Origin: Cotesia glomerata
Lineage: Eukaryota; Arthropoda; Insecta; Hymenoptera; Braconidae
Direction of reading: 5' to 3'
Length of the DNA stretch: 64,000 nt
Assembly (NCBI RefSeq): GCF_020080835.1
Contig: NC_058160.1
Coordinates: 5,831,515-5,895,514, forward strand
Shown here: positions 1-11,625 of the stretch, one piece after another
How positions within the stretch are numbered: the first letter of the stretch is position 1
Layout of the letters: the number at the start of each line of letters is the position of its first letter
Program-made: the position numbers and the translations under genes
Notes under the pieces: generated by a model
Told to the model about the DNA's origin: nothing
Database searches by the model: none
What the model saw: only the letters and a program-made list of their open reading frames with translations

Positions 1-561
1 ATTGAATATTATTTTATTTATTTTTTTATTTGTAAAGAAACGCCCTCGGCAATTTACAACAATATGTTACATTTTTCCGTGTAGAATTTTTAGTTAATGT
101 TTATATATAATAAATAGCGTCTGTAAAGAGAAGATAGATTTAAGAGATTTGAGAGAAAAGAAAAAGAACAAAAAGAAAAAAAAAATTTTAGTAATTGTTA
201 ATTGATAATCACTAATTGATAGTTTATTATCACTATTTGTACACCTGTAATGTTATTATTTTAGAATTACCCTTCTTACTTCGCTTTTTATTTTATCTGC
301 TGGTCCTTCAAAAATGTCAATATCACGACCTTATTAGTGGCAATTCCAACAGTCATTCCACGTAGACAAGTGCTAGCTACAATAAAAATTTTAATCAAAA
401 TTTTTACAAAATAAAATTATAAAATTTTTATTTTAAAACGGTTAATAAAAAATTGATCGAAGTTCTGTGAAATGAACAAGGGTACTGTTAGGTTTGAATT
501 AAGCTGCATACATATTTTTTCATTTAAAAGATTAAACATAAAATAATAATTTTTTACTCAG

Positions 562-3500
562 GTCTTACAACGAATCGAAGATGTGACATTGATGTGCGAA
601 AAAAAAATAATTGTTTTAAAACAACAGTTGATAAAACCAGCGAGACCGGTTCAAACGGTTACACCAGAGCCAGCAAAACCACTTCAAGCATCACCACAAA
701 TCATAAAACCAGGAAGAGTTTTAAAAAAAGCTAATACAATGCCAAAGGTATATGATAACAAATTTCATTTATTTTTATTATCGATTTCTTATTATGAACC
801 GGAAATTTTATACAGTGAAGAATTTATAAAGCGATTGAATCGATTGATTTTTTTTTATTTTTAAAAGCATCTTATTGAAACTACTTACTTTCAAAAAAGG
901 CAAAAAGTTATTTATCAAACTTTATCGGTTAATCAGTTAGAGATTCAATAAGGACTTAACATTGTCATAAAATAAAATTTTTTAAGTTGATAGAATTATT
1001 CTGCATTAAATATAAAAAATTAGTAGCTCATGCCATTAGAAGTAATTTATTATTAAAAACCTTTGTAAAAAATTTTCGACCGACTTATAAAACTTATTAC
1101 TAAATGGATTACTTATTTACAGATGGAAATGGGTCCAATAGAAGGCGACTCGTCATCGCCAGAAAGTGAACCAAGAGATGTCGAAGCAACGCGACTCAAA
1201 CGCGGTCATGTATTAACAGAACTTGTTGAAACTGAACGTGCTTATGTAGCAGAACTTGGATCGATTATAAAGGGATATATGATGGAAATGACTAATGAAA
1301 CAATGAGCCACTTGATACCGAGTGCATTAGTAGGAAAATCCGACGTACTATTCGGGAATCTCGAAGAAATTTATCTCTTTCACGATGAAACGTTTTTACG
1401 TGACTTAGAAAATTGTATATCGAATACAGAGCTAGTCGCGCTGTGTTTTGTACAGCGACGAGATATATTTTTCCGTTTATACAGCTATTATTGTCAGAAT
1501 ATTACGAGATCTGAGAGACTGAGAGAACAAATACAAGGAGAGCCGCAATTTTTAGCAGCTTGTCAGCAAAAACTAGGCCATAAATTACCGTTGGCTGCTT
1601 ATCTGCTTAAGCCTGTGCAGCGTATTACAAAGTATCAATTATTATTAAAAGATTTACTTAAGTACAGCGATGAACCGGCTTGTTGTACAGAATTACAAGA
1701 GGCTTTGGATTGTATGCTCGTTGTTTTGAAATGCGTTAATGATAGTATGCATCAAACTGCTATCACTGGATTTGGAGTAAGTCTTCAATTTACTATGACT
1801 ATTATTTTACGTGAATAATCAAATCATGAATCATGATTAATATCATTCTTTTTTTTTTTTAATTCATAGGGAGATTTAATTGCCCAAGGTGAACTCTTAT
1901 TGCAAGGATCATTCAGCGTTTGGAGTAGTAGTAAACGTGAGCGACTATTACGATTGAAACCATCTCAGCGCCATATTTTTCTTTATGAAAAAGCTATGAT
2001 ATTTTGCAAACACAGCAAGCCTCAAGCTCACAATAAAGCGACTTATCACTTCAAACGATTTCTCAAAGTGAGTTTGATTAAAATTTAGCAATAATTATCA
2101 TTTTAACCCTAGACTGGTCACCGTATGAGCGTGACGCCGCGCTCAATTATATTTTTTTTATTACATCTTCAATATTTACTAAAATTATTCAAAAAAATTT
2201 GACTTTGTTCCTTGAACATTTTAGAATATATTAATAATTTTTTCAAACATCTTCGAAAACGTTAAATTGCTGAAAAAAAATTTCTTAAAAAAATTTGCGG
2301 GGCTTTCCTCATCGCTTGACCAGAGTCGTAAGTAGTTTTTTGTCTGCAGCGTTGCCGAAGACATCTCTAGTCTCTGCCTGTCAAACGTATATGAACTGGC
2401 AACACTGTACACTCTAAAAACATTGCGGCAAATCCCTCATCATTTGACCAAAGTCGTTAGGTCGCGTTTGTTGACCAGTCTAGGGTTAAGTCTTTACCAG
2501 CAACCTGCAGTTATTATGTGACTGCCAAGATTTACGAGTTATGAATAAGAAAACTTTGGCTTAATGATTTTTTGATATTTCTAATTACATTATACATAGT
2601 TTGGGTACTTTTGAAATAAATTTTAAAAATAATAGTGCTATGACAGGATCAATTACAAAAAATTTAATGCGAAATTGAGAGGGAAAAAATTTATAGAACC
2701 AACAAACTATTCAAAACTCCTCCAAAAACAACAAAAAATTAACTATTACTATACTCAAAAATATATAAAACTGTGGAAAGACATAGATTTATATCAAGAC
2801 CTTTTTGATGATACCAAATTCAACTACAAAAATTCCATTCAAAATAATAATATGCTCGTCACAAATTTTTCTTACTCTCTCAATCATTTAAATCATAAAT
2901 GACTATTACTGAAAAAATATCAAAACCCAATTTACGATAAAGATATACTTGTAACAAAATTTTTCCTAGGCTTTTAATTATATAAATTAATTTTTGACCT
3001 ATAACCACATTCACATTTACAAAACAAAATAAATAAATAAATTATGTTTATCGCAAAATTCGAATCTATTTAGAATTATTTTGAAGACTTATCGTTATAA
3101 ATGAACTATTACTGAAAGACATATGAAACATTTAAAAGGTACAAATTCAGGCCAAGATCGTTCAATGATATTAAATTTAATTTAAAAAACTCATCACATA
3201 AATACGCCGGAAACAAAATTTTCCTTATTCTCTTTATTATATAGATAACAAATTTTTAAATCATTAAATTCTTGATAAAAAAATGTACATTTTTATCCGG
3301 AAGAAATCTTTCAAGTCAAGAAATATTTTATTGCTTCGTAAAAAAAGTTGATATTTTCTAAAAAAAAAATTAAAGTTTCAGAAATTCTAGAGCGATTCTG
3401 ATAGTTGTAGAACTTACGAGAATGTTATAAATATTTCAAAAATGTCCCAAATACTTTAAAAACATTATTGAATGAATATTACATCAACATAGGGACCTTA

Positions 3501-4573
3501 GCACTGTCAATAAATACTCTGACCACTTCGATTGTTTTGTATTTCAAATTAAAAAAAAAAAAAACTAATTGTAATAATTATGTTATAGATGTCACAGATC
3601 GGTTTAACTGAATCCGTCAAAGGTGACACGAGAAGATTCGAAATCTGGTTACAAGGTCGTGCTGAAGTTCACACGATACAAGCACCGAGTAATGAAGTTA
3701 AGCAATCGTGGGTACGCCAGATAAAAGGCGTTTTAATGTCGCAGCTTGCAGAGTTAAAAGGAAAACAGAGTACGGCGTTAGCTAAATCTAATCATAAGTA
3801 CGTATTGTTTGAATTAATTGTAACTATCGGCTGTCAGCAGCGAAAGTAAATAATTACCAACTAATTAATTACTAAAAATTCTATAGACCATTACGACAAA
3901 CAATATCATGGGAAACGCATAGTGTTTCTGGATCACTGCGTACACTCTCCGTTGATGGTAATAGTGTAATATCACATGTTACCGATGTATCACAATCAAC
4001 GGAAGAAGATGTTGCTTGGAGTTCAGAAAATAGTAACACTGATGACGAAGATGCTTTCTCTGAAAATCCAGGACCAGCTCCAGTAAATTTATTTCCTTAT
4101 TTTTTATCACCAATAAATTTCACATACAGGAAAAAAAATTTATGATTTAAATTCAATTTTTCCTGTACACTGAAAAAAAAATTTCTTTTGAAGAAAATGA
4201 ACATTTTTGTGACAAGAAATAAATTTGATGGAAATAAAGTTAACCGACATCTAAAAATTTTTATAATTTCTTTTATTAAAAAAATTATCACAGAATAATT
4301 AAAAAAAAATTTCATTTGTAAAAAATTTCAAAAACTTTAAATGCAATTCTAAAAAAAATTTTTTTTAGTTTTAATTTAATAAATGAAGCAAAATCAAAAA
4401 ATTCAAAATGTCGGCTAACTTTAGTATCATATAAATTTGTTGGAAATTTTCAACAATTTACTTTTTTAGCTGAAGAAATCAAAATTGTTCTTACAGTAAC
4501 TTTCTTGTAGAAAGAAAGGTTTTCTAAATTTGGGAAAAAACAATTTTGGATGAAAATTCTCAACTTGTTAATC

Positions 4574-4606
<33 letters not shown>

Positions 4607-5060
4607 CAAATCTAGCAAACTTTTTTTCAACGAGAAAATTACTGATAGAAAAATTTTTATTTCTTCAGCTAAGAAATGAAATTGTTGAAAATTTCGAAAA
4701 AAATAATTTCTTGTCACAAGAATATTCGTATTTTTTAAAAGAAATTTTTTCTCTCAGTGTATTTGAAATCAGTTGAGGAAAAAAGAGAGAATTTATTTAT
4801 TTATTTAAGAATGCAAATAATTGTTGTAGGGAGGAAGATACGTAGCACTGGCTGATTACTGTGCTGTCGGTCCAGCAGAAGTAACGATGCGAGAAGGGGA
4901 TCACTTGGAATTATTAAAAGTTGGCTGTGCTGGTTGGTGGTTTGTTAAATTAATTGGTACTGGGATTGAAGGCTGGGCGCCAGCGGCTTACTTAGAGCCA
5001 GTAAGTCGTAAAACATCGCGCAGCTCTCAATCAGTTAACAATAGTCAAGAAGTTATATGA
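562..5060 (+). CDS. Dbl/Dbs-family Rho guanine nucleotide exchange factor, 3' part (DH-PH-SH3)
   Basis: Six exons can be joined: 562-747, 1123-1776, 1870-2067, 3589-3797, 3887-4082 and 4830-5060, with GT/AG borders and matching phases, ending at TGA. They give 557 residues; the start lies upstream of the window. Exon 1 looks like the linker after a spectrin-like region. The DH domain (about residues 88-280) has ELVETERAYVAELGSI and LLKPVQRITKYQLLLKDLL, the conserved helices that load GTP onto Rho GTPases. The PH domain (about 281-416) contains LLQGSFSVW, QRHIFLYEKAMIFCK and VKGDTRRFEIW, closely matching the MCF2/MCF2L (Dbs) subfamily. After an acidic Ser-rich linker, an SH3 domain (about 481-545) carries ALADYCA and GWWFVKL. 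The DH-PH-SH3 order fits MCF2L/Dbs best, though another insect Dbl-like member is possible. The product should act in the cytosol and at membranes. Introns hold MITEs. Confidence 0.9.
2103..2489. mobile_element. TTAA-flanked MITE in the third RhoGEF intron
   Basis: Terminal inverted repeats TTAACCCTAGACTGGTCA and its complement face each other across 387 bp, beginning and ending with TTAA. TTAA target duplication is the hallmark of piggyBac-type elements, so this is probably a non-autonomous piggyBac-like MITE. It carries no credible gene. Confidence 0.75.
4166..4762. mobile_element. Foldback element with CACTGARAAAAAAA termini
   Basis: The ends are inverted (ACACTGAAAAAAAAATTTC at the left, AAATTTTTTCTCTCAGTGT at the right). 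Internal arms also pair around GTTGAAAATTTTCAACA-type segments. It lies in the intron before the SH3 exon and contains a separate MITE at 4232-4430. Related elements lie at 34799-35145, 39975-40338 and 50351-50990. Confidence 0.6.
4232..4430. mobile_element. GTTAGCCGACAT-family MITE, copy 1
   Basis: About 200 bp bounded by AAAGTTAACCGACAT and ATGTCGGCTAACTTTAGTATCAT in inverted orientation. Other copies are near 26254-26660 (two), 30741-30930, 31979-32180 and 57371-57575. It is nested in the foldback element at 4166-4762. Confidence 0.7.
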
Positions 5061-5930
5061 AATCGGCGTTTAACACACTAAGTAATACATCGTATGTAAT
5101 ACTCAATGTATACTCAATGTATAATGTATACATACAGTGTATTATTTAGTGTGTTAACAATAATTATTAAACACCACTAGACTTTTTTACATATAATTTC
5201 ATTTAACATATTAAATTATAATATAACATTAAAAAATTAATATGTTAGATTTATTATGTGCAATCAAAACAGTTTATCTTTCTTTAGTTATGCCACGAGC
5301 AATTTTAATCAAATATTATCAGTTGATATTGTTTTATTCATTATAATGCTTAAGTATATCAATTTTTAATATAATAAATAAGAGCTTAATGGGCTAATTA
5401 AATGGCAAATAATTGAAATTGTGAATTAGATTGTAAAATTTATTATTATTTATATTTTTAACATCAACTATTAGGACAATTTTGTTGTTCGTAAATTCGA
5501 CTGAATTAGCCAGTACAGTATTTTATTATTAAACTTTTTTTTATACCTAATTATATCGATTGTTTTATTCCTAATTATTAATTTAGAGGCTATTTATTTA
5601 TTGTACATAAATTAATGTATATTTTTTATTAGAATTTTATTGTAGATATAAAAAGGTATTTACATAATAATTAAGTTTTATAAATTGGGTATTAAATTAG
5701 TTTGTTTTGTTGTTTAATGAATTATAATAAGTATTTTTTACCGAAAAAAAAATAATGACAATGACTATTGAGTGTTGGGAAAAGAAGAAAGAACCGATAA
5801 TGTTTTATTGCCATGTTAGATGATAAGCTGGTACATTGTTGAATATTTGCAAATAATATTGCTGGAGCAATTAAATATTTAAAACTTTAAAATAAAACCC
5901 GGTAATACAAACTAAATATAATGAATAGTG
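5061..5930. other. 3' flank of the RhoGEF gene
   Basis: AT-rich sequence with several AATAAA-like hexamers (for example near 5365 and 5740), presumably 3' UTR and polyadenylation region followed by intergenic DNA. I see no other gene. Confidence 0.4.
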
Positions 5931-6755
5931 AAAATAAGGGGTGGGAAGCATCTCTATAGAGAATTTCTCTACATTTTATAATCCCTCAGGGGACATCTTT
6001 ATTTTAAAAAACTCTTAGTATAAAACTCTACAATGAAAACAAATCAATTAAAAAAATTCTTCTTTTGAAAATCTCTCAGGAAACAATCGATTACAATGAA
6101 ACTTCTTTATATCGTTAAACTCTCAGGTGGTACATCTCTTAGAAACAAAAACTCGAATTTACTAAATTCATGTGTATCATTTTTTTATTAAAATAATCAA
6201 AAATATAAAGTTGTAATTATTAATTATTATAACATCTATAAAATATTTTTTTAAATCTAGTTTTCATCAGACGATCACATTTTGAGGTTTCAAAAAACTT
6301 TATATTTTTTATTATTTCAATAAAAGAAGAAAATACATGAATTTAGAAAAATATCGAGCTTTTCTTTCTGAGAGATGTAGGGGACGGGTGGGCAAGACGG
6401 AGAAGGCGGGTAAAATGAATAATCGTTTTAAATCGGTGGTCAGTCGATAGAAACATTTTAGACTGCAATATATCAATCTATTATGTAACTACACTTACCG
6501 TTATCGATAAAGCATTGGTTTTGCATACTTGTGAGATTATGTTTTATATATATTGAAATTTAGGAAAAAAATTAAAATTTTAATCCGTAAGTATTTAATT
6601 TGATTTTTTTCTTCATATTCGGCACGCGGTTCATATTTTTGCGACGATTGTTTTGATTAAAATGTATTTTCCAATCAATATTCGTTTTGCGCGTCCTGAG
6701 TATTCGTTTTGCCCGCCCTAGTAGGGCAAAACGAATAATATTGACTTTTATTTTT

Positions 6756-6898
6756 AACTTCCCGCTAAGAAAATCGAAGATTTTTAAAAATCGGGAAGTT
6801 ATTGTTTTCACCCCGTTTTGCAAAAATCGAGTTTTCATCAGATCTCGACGTTTGAAGGTCACAGGAAGCCTCCCTGACTATCCCCGCGAGGTTGTCTC

Positions 6899-6944
<46 letters not shown>

Positions 6945-7595
6945 TATGTGAACCGCTTATAACTTTTGAACGGCTTGACCGATTTCATCGCGATTGGTGC
7001 CATTCGAAAGGGTTTGACCAAACTTAGATTTTGAAAACTATTTGGACCGATTCAGATCAATAGATTTTGAGAAATCTTAAAAAAACTGAAAAAAAAAATT
7101 TTTTCAAATGTGGTTTTTTTGGAATAACTTTTAAACGGCTTAAAGGTTCAATTCTAAAAACTAATCAGCTCTTAACCTCAAAAAACCACGTCGATCGCCA
7201 CCAGTCCGGTCAAAATCGGTTAATTCGTTCGAGAGATATCGTGAACGAAAGAAAACCGAAAAAAGTATTTTTTCGGAATAACTCCAAAATTCCTAGCGCG
7301 ATCAATTCAAAATTTGAGATTCTTTGTGAGGCTTGAAAAACTGTGTCGAATGCTTCTAACCGCGTAAAATCGGTTTATTCATTCAAAAGTTATTGCGGTT
7401 TAAAAATTCAAAAAATAGTGTCTTATCAAATCTCTATCAGACTTTTGAGCTCGAAGAGCTTTAAAGCATAGGAAAGCAATCTCTTTGAGCTCGGAGAGCT
7501 CAAAATAACCCATAAATTGTATTTTTGAGCTCGAAGAGCTCAAAAACGTCATTGGTGCAATTTTAAGTGCCTAAGTATGGAATTAGCGGGAAGTT
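6756..7595. repeat. AACTTCCCGCTAA-bounded dispersed repeat
   Basis: Starts AACTTCCCGCTAA and ends with the inverse TTAGCGGGAAGTT. The interior reads like wasp repeat DNA, with CTTTTGAACGGCTTGACCGAT and pairs of GAGCTC motifs (7448-7545). Truncated relatives lie at 21783-21871, 39430-39690 and near 42845-42885. Confidence 0.6.
6901..6940. repeat. (TG)20 microsatellite
   Basis: Forty bases of uninterrupted TG inside the 6756-7595 repeat. Confidence 0.95.
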
Positions 7596-8004
7596 GCAGG
7601 GATGGCCTTCAGGGTCAACCGTTTTCCTAATTTTTTTTGTTTAATTTCGAAGAAGAATTTATTTGTTTTGATTTTTATTTTACTTTAATTATAATTTTCA
7701 ATTACCCAAAAAATTATCAGCCAAAGTTGAAAATAGATATGATTATTATATATGTTTGTTATTTCTTTTTTAAATTAACATATCCTTTTTGTCCGTCCTT
7801 CCCCTATCGCCTGAAAGTTTTACAATATAAAGAAGTTCCATTGCAATTGATTGTTTCTTGAGAGATTTTCAAAAGTAGAATTTTTTAAATTGATTTGTTT
7901 TCATTGTAGAGTTTTATACAGAGTTTTTAAAAATAAAGATTTCTCCTGAGGGATTATAAAATGTAGAGAAATTCTCTGTAAAGATGCTCCCCACCCAAAA
8001 TAAG

Positions 8005-9566
8005 AAATATATTGTATAATTTATAACTAAAATCTATAGGACGTATGAGCAATTAATAGACTTCCAAATTGTAAACAGTTAACACCAATTATGCTGTAGT
8101 TTATTACTATAGTTTCAATATTTAGTACTGAGTAACTTGCATTAATTAATATATAAATTGATCCATTTTAAAAGATCTTAATGATAATTAACGTGTTTGT
8201 AATTTATACAATAATAATTTTCAGTAAGAAAATTTTTTTCTATAAAATAAAAAAAAAATTGATACGCACATAAAAAAATTATTAATTTATTAAATTTCAT
8301 TACTTTTATTATTATGATTTCATTAAGTTTTATTAAACTTTATTGTTAATACTTTTTCTTTGTTAAATATAAGCATTTATCTTTATTAGAAATTTAATTA
8401 TAAATGTTTGATTTCAATTATTCTTTTGTATAATTGCAAATTAGCAATTCTCAAGTTTTTATTTATGAATGAAAAAAATGTGATTATTAGTTAACAAAAA
8501 ATAGAATTTCGTTAAATTGAATTTTGAAAATAAATTTTTGTACCAAAAAAGCAATCGACAGTCTCTGATCATTAATCAGACGTTAAAAAATTCAATGTTA
8601 AAAATGTCCTAAGAAGTCTCAAGCTTAGACGAAAAAAAAGAAACATAAATTTTGCAATATGTAGATAAAAAGGAGTTTACTCTTAAAGAGAGTGGCTAGA
8701 TTAATATTGAAATAAATACAGTTGGTGAATAAATCTTGTTCAATGAATACATACATAGACAATAAACCTGTCCATTACTTAAAAATATTTAATAATTAAT
8801 AATTAAAATAAAATTCATCAATAGAAAAACTAAAATTCTTCGACTCATATCACCATACAAAAATAAAATTGTTATCGCTTAGAAATCGTCATTAATTCAC
8901 TAAAATCATCTGATATTTGTTCTTTTAAACAAAAATATAGCGTACAGACAATATTTTTACATGAAAAATTTGTAAAATCTATTGGGAAAATTAAAGTATC
9001 ATTTTTAGTAATTTAATATTGATTCAAAAAATTATCTTTATTATTTTTTAATAACAAAAATCATCGCTCAATGTATTTGATAACATCACCATAATTATAA
9101 ATCTTTTTAAAAAAATAAGATTAATAATATTAATACTTGCCGTTCCCTCCAACAAAGAAACATTCATAAAATATATAGAAATAAAGATAATAAAATAGAA
9201 ATACAATTCTGTTAAACTTAAAACACTGTTCAAGTTGAAATAATTATTACCGGTTTTACTTACAAGCGACTAAAATAAAACGTGTATATGTATAAAAAAT
9301 TTAAATACAAATAAATAATTCACCTGAGATAAAAATTGTTTTTTTTAGTGTAATGAATAATTTTTATTATTATTTATTGAAATATATAGTCATGAATTCA
9401 TCTGTTTAAATATAAATTAATATACATATGAATTTAATGTCTGTTTCACAGATGATTCTGGATCTTTTCGATGATTCAGCTGGATATTAATCTACGCATT
9501 TCTAGTAATTACGCATTTGCAGTAATTACTTAAATATCAATTGATAGTTGATCGCAATTGAACGCA
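8005..9566. other. Intergenic AT-rich DNA upstream of the defensin
   Basis: No coding exon, RNA gene or clear repeat unit is visible. The last 200 bp before the defensin start presumably hold its promoter, but I could not find a convincing GGGRNNYYCC-type NF-kappaB site by eye. Confidence 0.4.
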
Positions 9567-10019
9567 ATGAAGCTGTTTATATTTTTTTTACTTCTTGTGT
9601 TGCAAATTCTCCTAACACTCTCCGCGCCAAGTATGGAAGGTCAGTATTTATAGATTCATCGCACTTGATATCTTCTCTAGAAATTAATAAATAAAAAAAA
9701 TTATTTTTTAGAATTTGATTCATTGAGACAGAACTTAGAAGCAGATAACTATGACAAACATGTACGTGTTCGCCGTTTCACGTGCGATGTTCTTGCCGTC
9801 TTTGGAAATGATGTAACTCGTTCTGCATGCGCGTTCCATTGTCTCATGCTAGGAAAACACGGTGGAGATTGTCAAAATGCTATTTGTGTTTGTCGAAGGT
9901 GATTATCATCAATTCTTAGCGATAATTAATTTTCATACTTTTTATTAAAAGTACGTAATTCAGTAACTTTATTTTACAGTGAAAACATTGTGGACACTTT
10001 GATCAAACAGTTTGGATAG
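9567..10019 (+). CDS. Insect defensin (CS-alpha-beta antimicrobial peptide)
   Basis: Three exons (9567-9639, 9712-9898, 9980-10019) with GT/AG borders encode 99 residues. Residues 1-20 are a hydrophobic signal peptide ending LLTLSA. An acidic propeptide follows, then a furin-type RVRR site at 43-46. The mature peptide begins FTCDVLAVFG and has six cysteines at 49, 64, 68, 78, 83 and 85. The spacing C-x14-C-x3-C-x9-C-x4-C-x-C is that of arthropod defensins, with the CAFHC and CVC signatures. These secreted peptides disrupt bacterial membranes. The tail SENIVDTLIKQFG after the last Cys is longer than the usual few residues and is supplied largely by the last exon, so mature peptides might be amidated or trimmed there. 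It is a single gene in this window. Confidence 0.95.
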
Positions 10020-11625
10020 AGTAATATTGATCAATTGAGTTCTAAGGGTAATTTTAAATATCTCGCATTCCTAAAACAAAAAGACGTATAAATAATTTTC
10101 TTTACTCTAATCAACTCAGGAGTGTAAAAACTTAATAAAAAAATAGAAAATAAATTTTTTTTTTTGAGATTTCCTCATTTTACTTAAAAGAAAAAAATTC
10201 TTAAAGCAAAAAAAGCGTCACAGATTGTATTTTCTATATAGTCTATATTAAAAGTGCGAGTTTTTATGTCTGGAGCCAACCAAAACAAGAAAATTTCATA
10301 TTAATAACGAATAGAAAATGACCGTTGTAAAGATTTGAAATAAACAAAAAATACTTTTCACAAGTTATATGAAAAAAATTTTAGTTTTTTTTTTTTTAAT
10401 TTTCCAAGTCAGAAATTGAACGTTTTGTTTTTTTGCTTGTGAAAATTAAAAATTTTCTTAAGTAATCTTTTGGGATGCCCAAACGCTAGAATTTGATAAA
10501 AACTTTATTTTTAAACATCTAACTAAACTCTAAAATTTTTTGAATTTTCAAATTTTCCATTTTTTATAGCGAGAATTCAAAAGTTCAATTTCTAACGCGA
10601 ATAGAAAATAAAAATAAAATGTTTTTGATAAACGCTTTTTTTGCTTTAAGAATTTTTTTAGTAAATTTTCACTTTTCTAAAATTCCTGAGAAACATCCTT
10701 TTTACTTTAAGAACGCGATATTATTAGAACTTAAAATATAAAACATTATTGAATATTTTGATTTTTATATTGTAACTACTATGTACTAATGTTAAAAAAA
10801 GAAGTAAAACTTATTTTTTTTTGTAATAAGTTTTTTTCGTAATAATAAGCAAAGAGGAAAAGTTGTATAAATATTACATATCGGAACTCAAGACGATAAC
10901 TTTTATAAAATTATCAAGGAAAGTCAAGGCAAAAGGGGATCCCCATTTAGTTCTCTCTCACATTCAATGTATTTTGCATTCTATTTAGTAAGAAGAAACG
11001 ATTAATATTAATGAATCATGAGAGATAAAAAAGTATTGGCATTGATTCTATTTATAAACAAACTATTGGATGCAACCATCCATCTTCCAAGTATAAACTG
11101 TTTTATTTACAAGTTCATTATCAAAAAAAAATTTATTTTACCAAATAAATTGTTATAATCTGAATTGAAATAATCAGCGCAGTTATTAATAAATGAAAAT
11201 AAATTTAGTTGTTAAAAAAAATATACCACTATTAATTATCATACAAAAATAAATAATTGTAACATAAAATCACTTTTCAGTATTTTTTCTTAAAAACATT
11301 TTAAAGGAAAGTTTTGAAAAAATTTTATTATAATTCTTTCCTTAAACTCTTCTGAAAATTTTAAAGAAATGAAGATATCTTAAAATGTTCTATAAAAGTA
11401 GAAAAAGTTGAATTTTTCACGCGGGTAGCGACCCGCTGCTCGGTGTAGAATAAGCGATAGAGACTTTTTCAAATTCCGCTTAGATGATCAAATGTCGTTG
11501 CTGTTCCCATTCAAATAATACAGCGGCGTAACGCTTATTATATCGTTCGCTGCGCGACCGAAGTCATTCAGTAAAATCACGCGACTAGAGTCCTATGAAG
11601 GATTAAAATTATTTGTGTATTAACA
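10020..11625. other. Intergenic region between the defensin and vanin-like genes
   Basis: Contains an imperfect foldback at about 10189-10655 and otherwise AT-rich DNA. A GC-richer stretch at 11420-11590, including the short palindrome GCGGGTAGCGACCCGC, lies just upstream of the vanin-like start and may be promoter. Confidence 0.4.
10189..10655. repeat. Imperfect foldback element
   Basis: The arm AAAATTCTTAAAGCAAAAAA (from about 10196) is mirrored by TTTTTTGCTTTAAGAATTTT (about 10628-10648), and inner arms around AGAAATTGAACG and GTTCAATTTCT also pair. No genes and no clear target duplication. Confidence 0.5.

Larger units (their letters stand above)
5939..7996. mobile_element. hAT-like non-autonomous element with 8-bp target duplication
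   Basis: Long imperfect terminal inverted repeats (GGGTGGGAAGCATCT at the left, its complement AGATGCTCCCCACCC at the right, similarity running well over 100 bp inwards) enclose about 2.06 kb. Both sides are flanked by the identical octamer AAAATAAG (5931-5938 and 7997-8004). An 8-bp duplication suggests the hAT superfamily. No transposase is visible; the interior holds another repeat at 6756-7595 and a GT microsatellite. Confidence 0.75.

Noticed and set aside
6572..6941. Overlapping open frames on both strands near a GT microsatellite
   Set aside because: They lie inside the hAT-like element and a dispersed repeat, and one ends in translated TG repeats; no protein family is recognisable.
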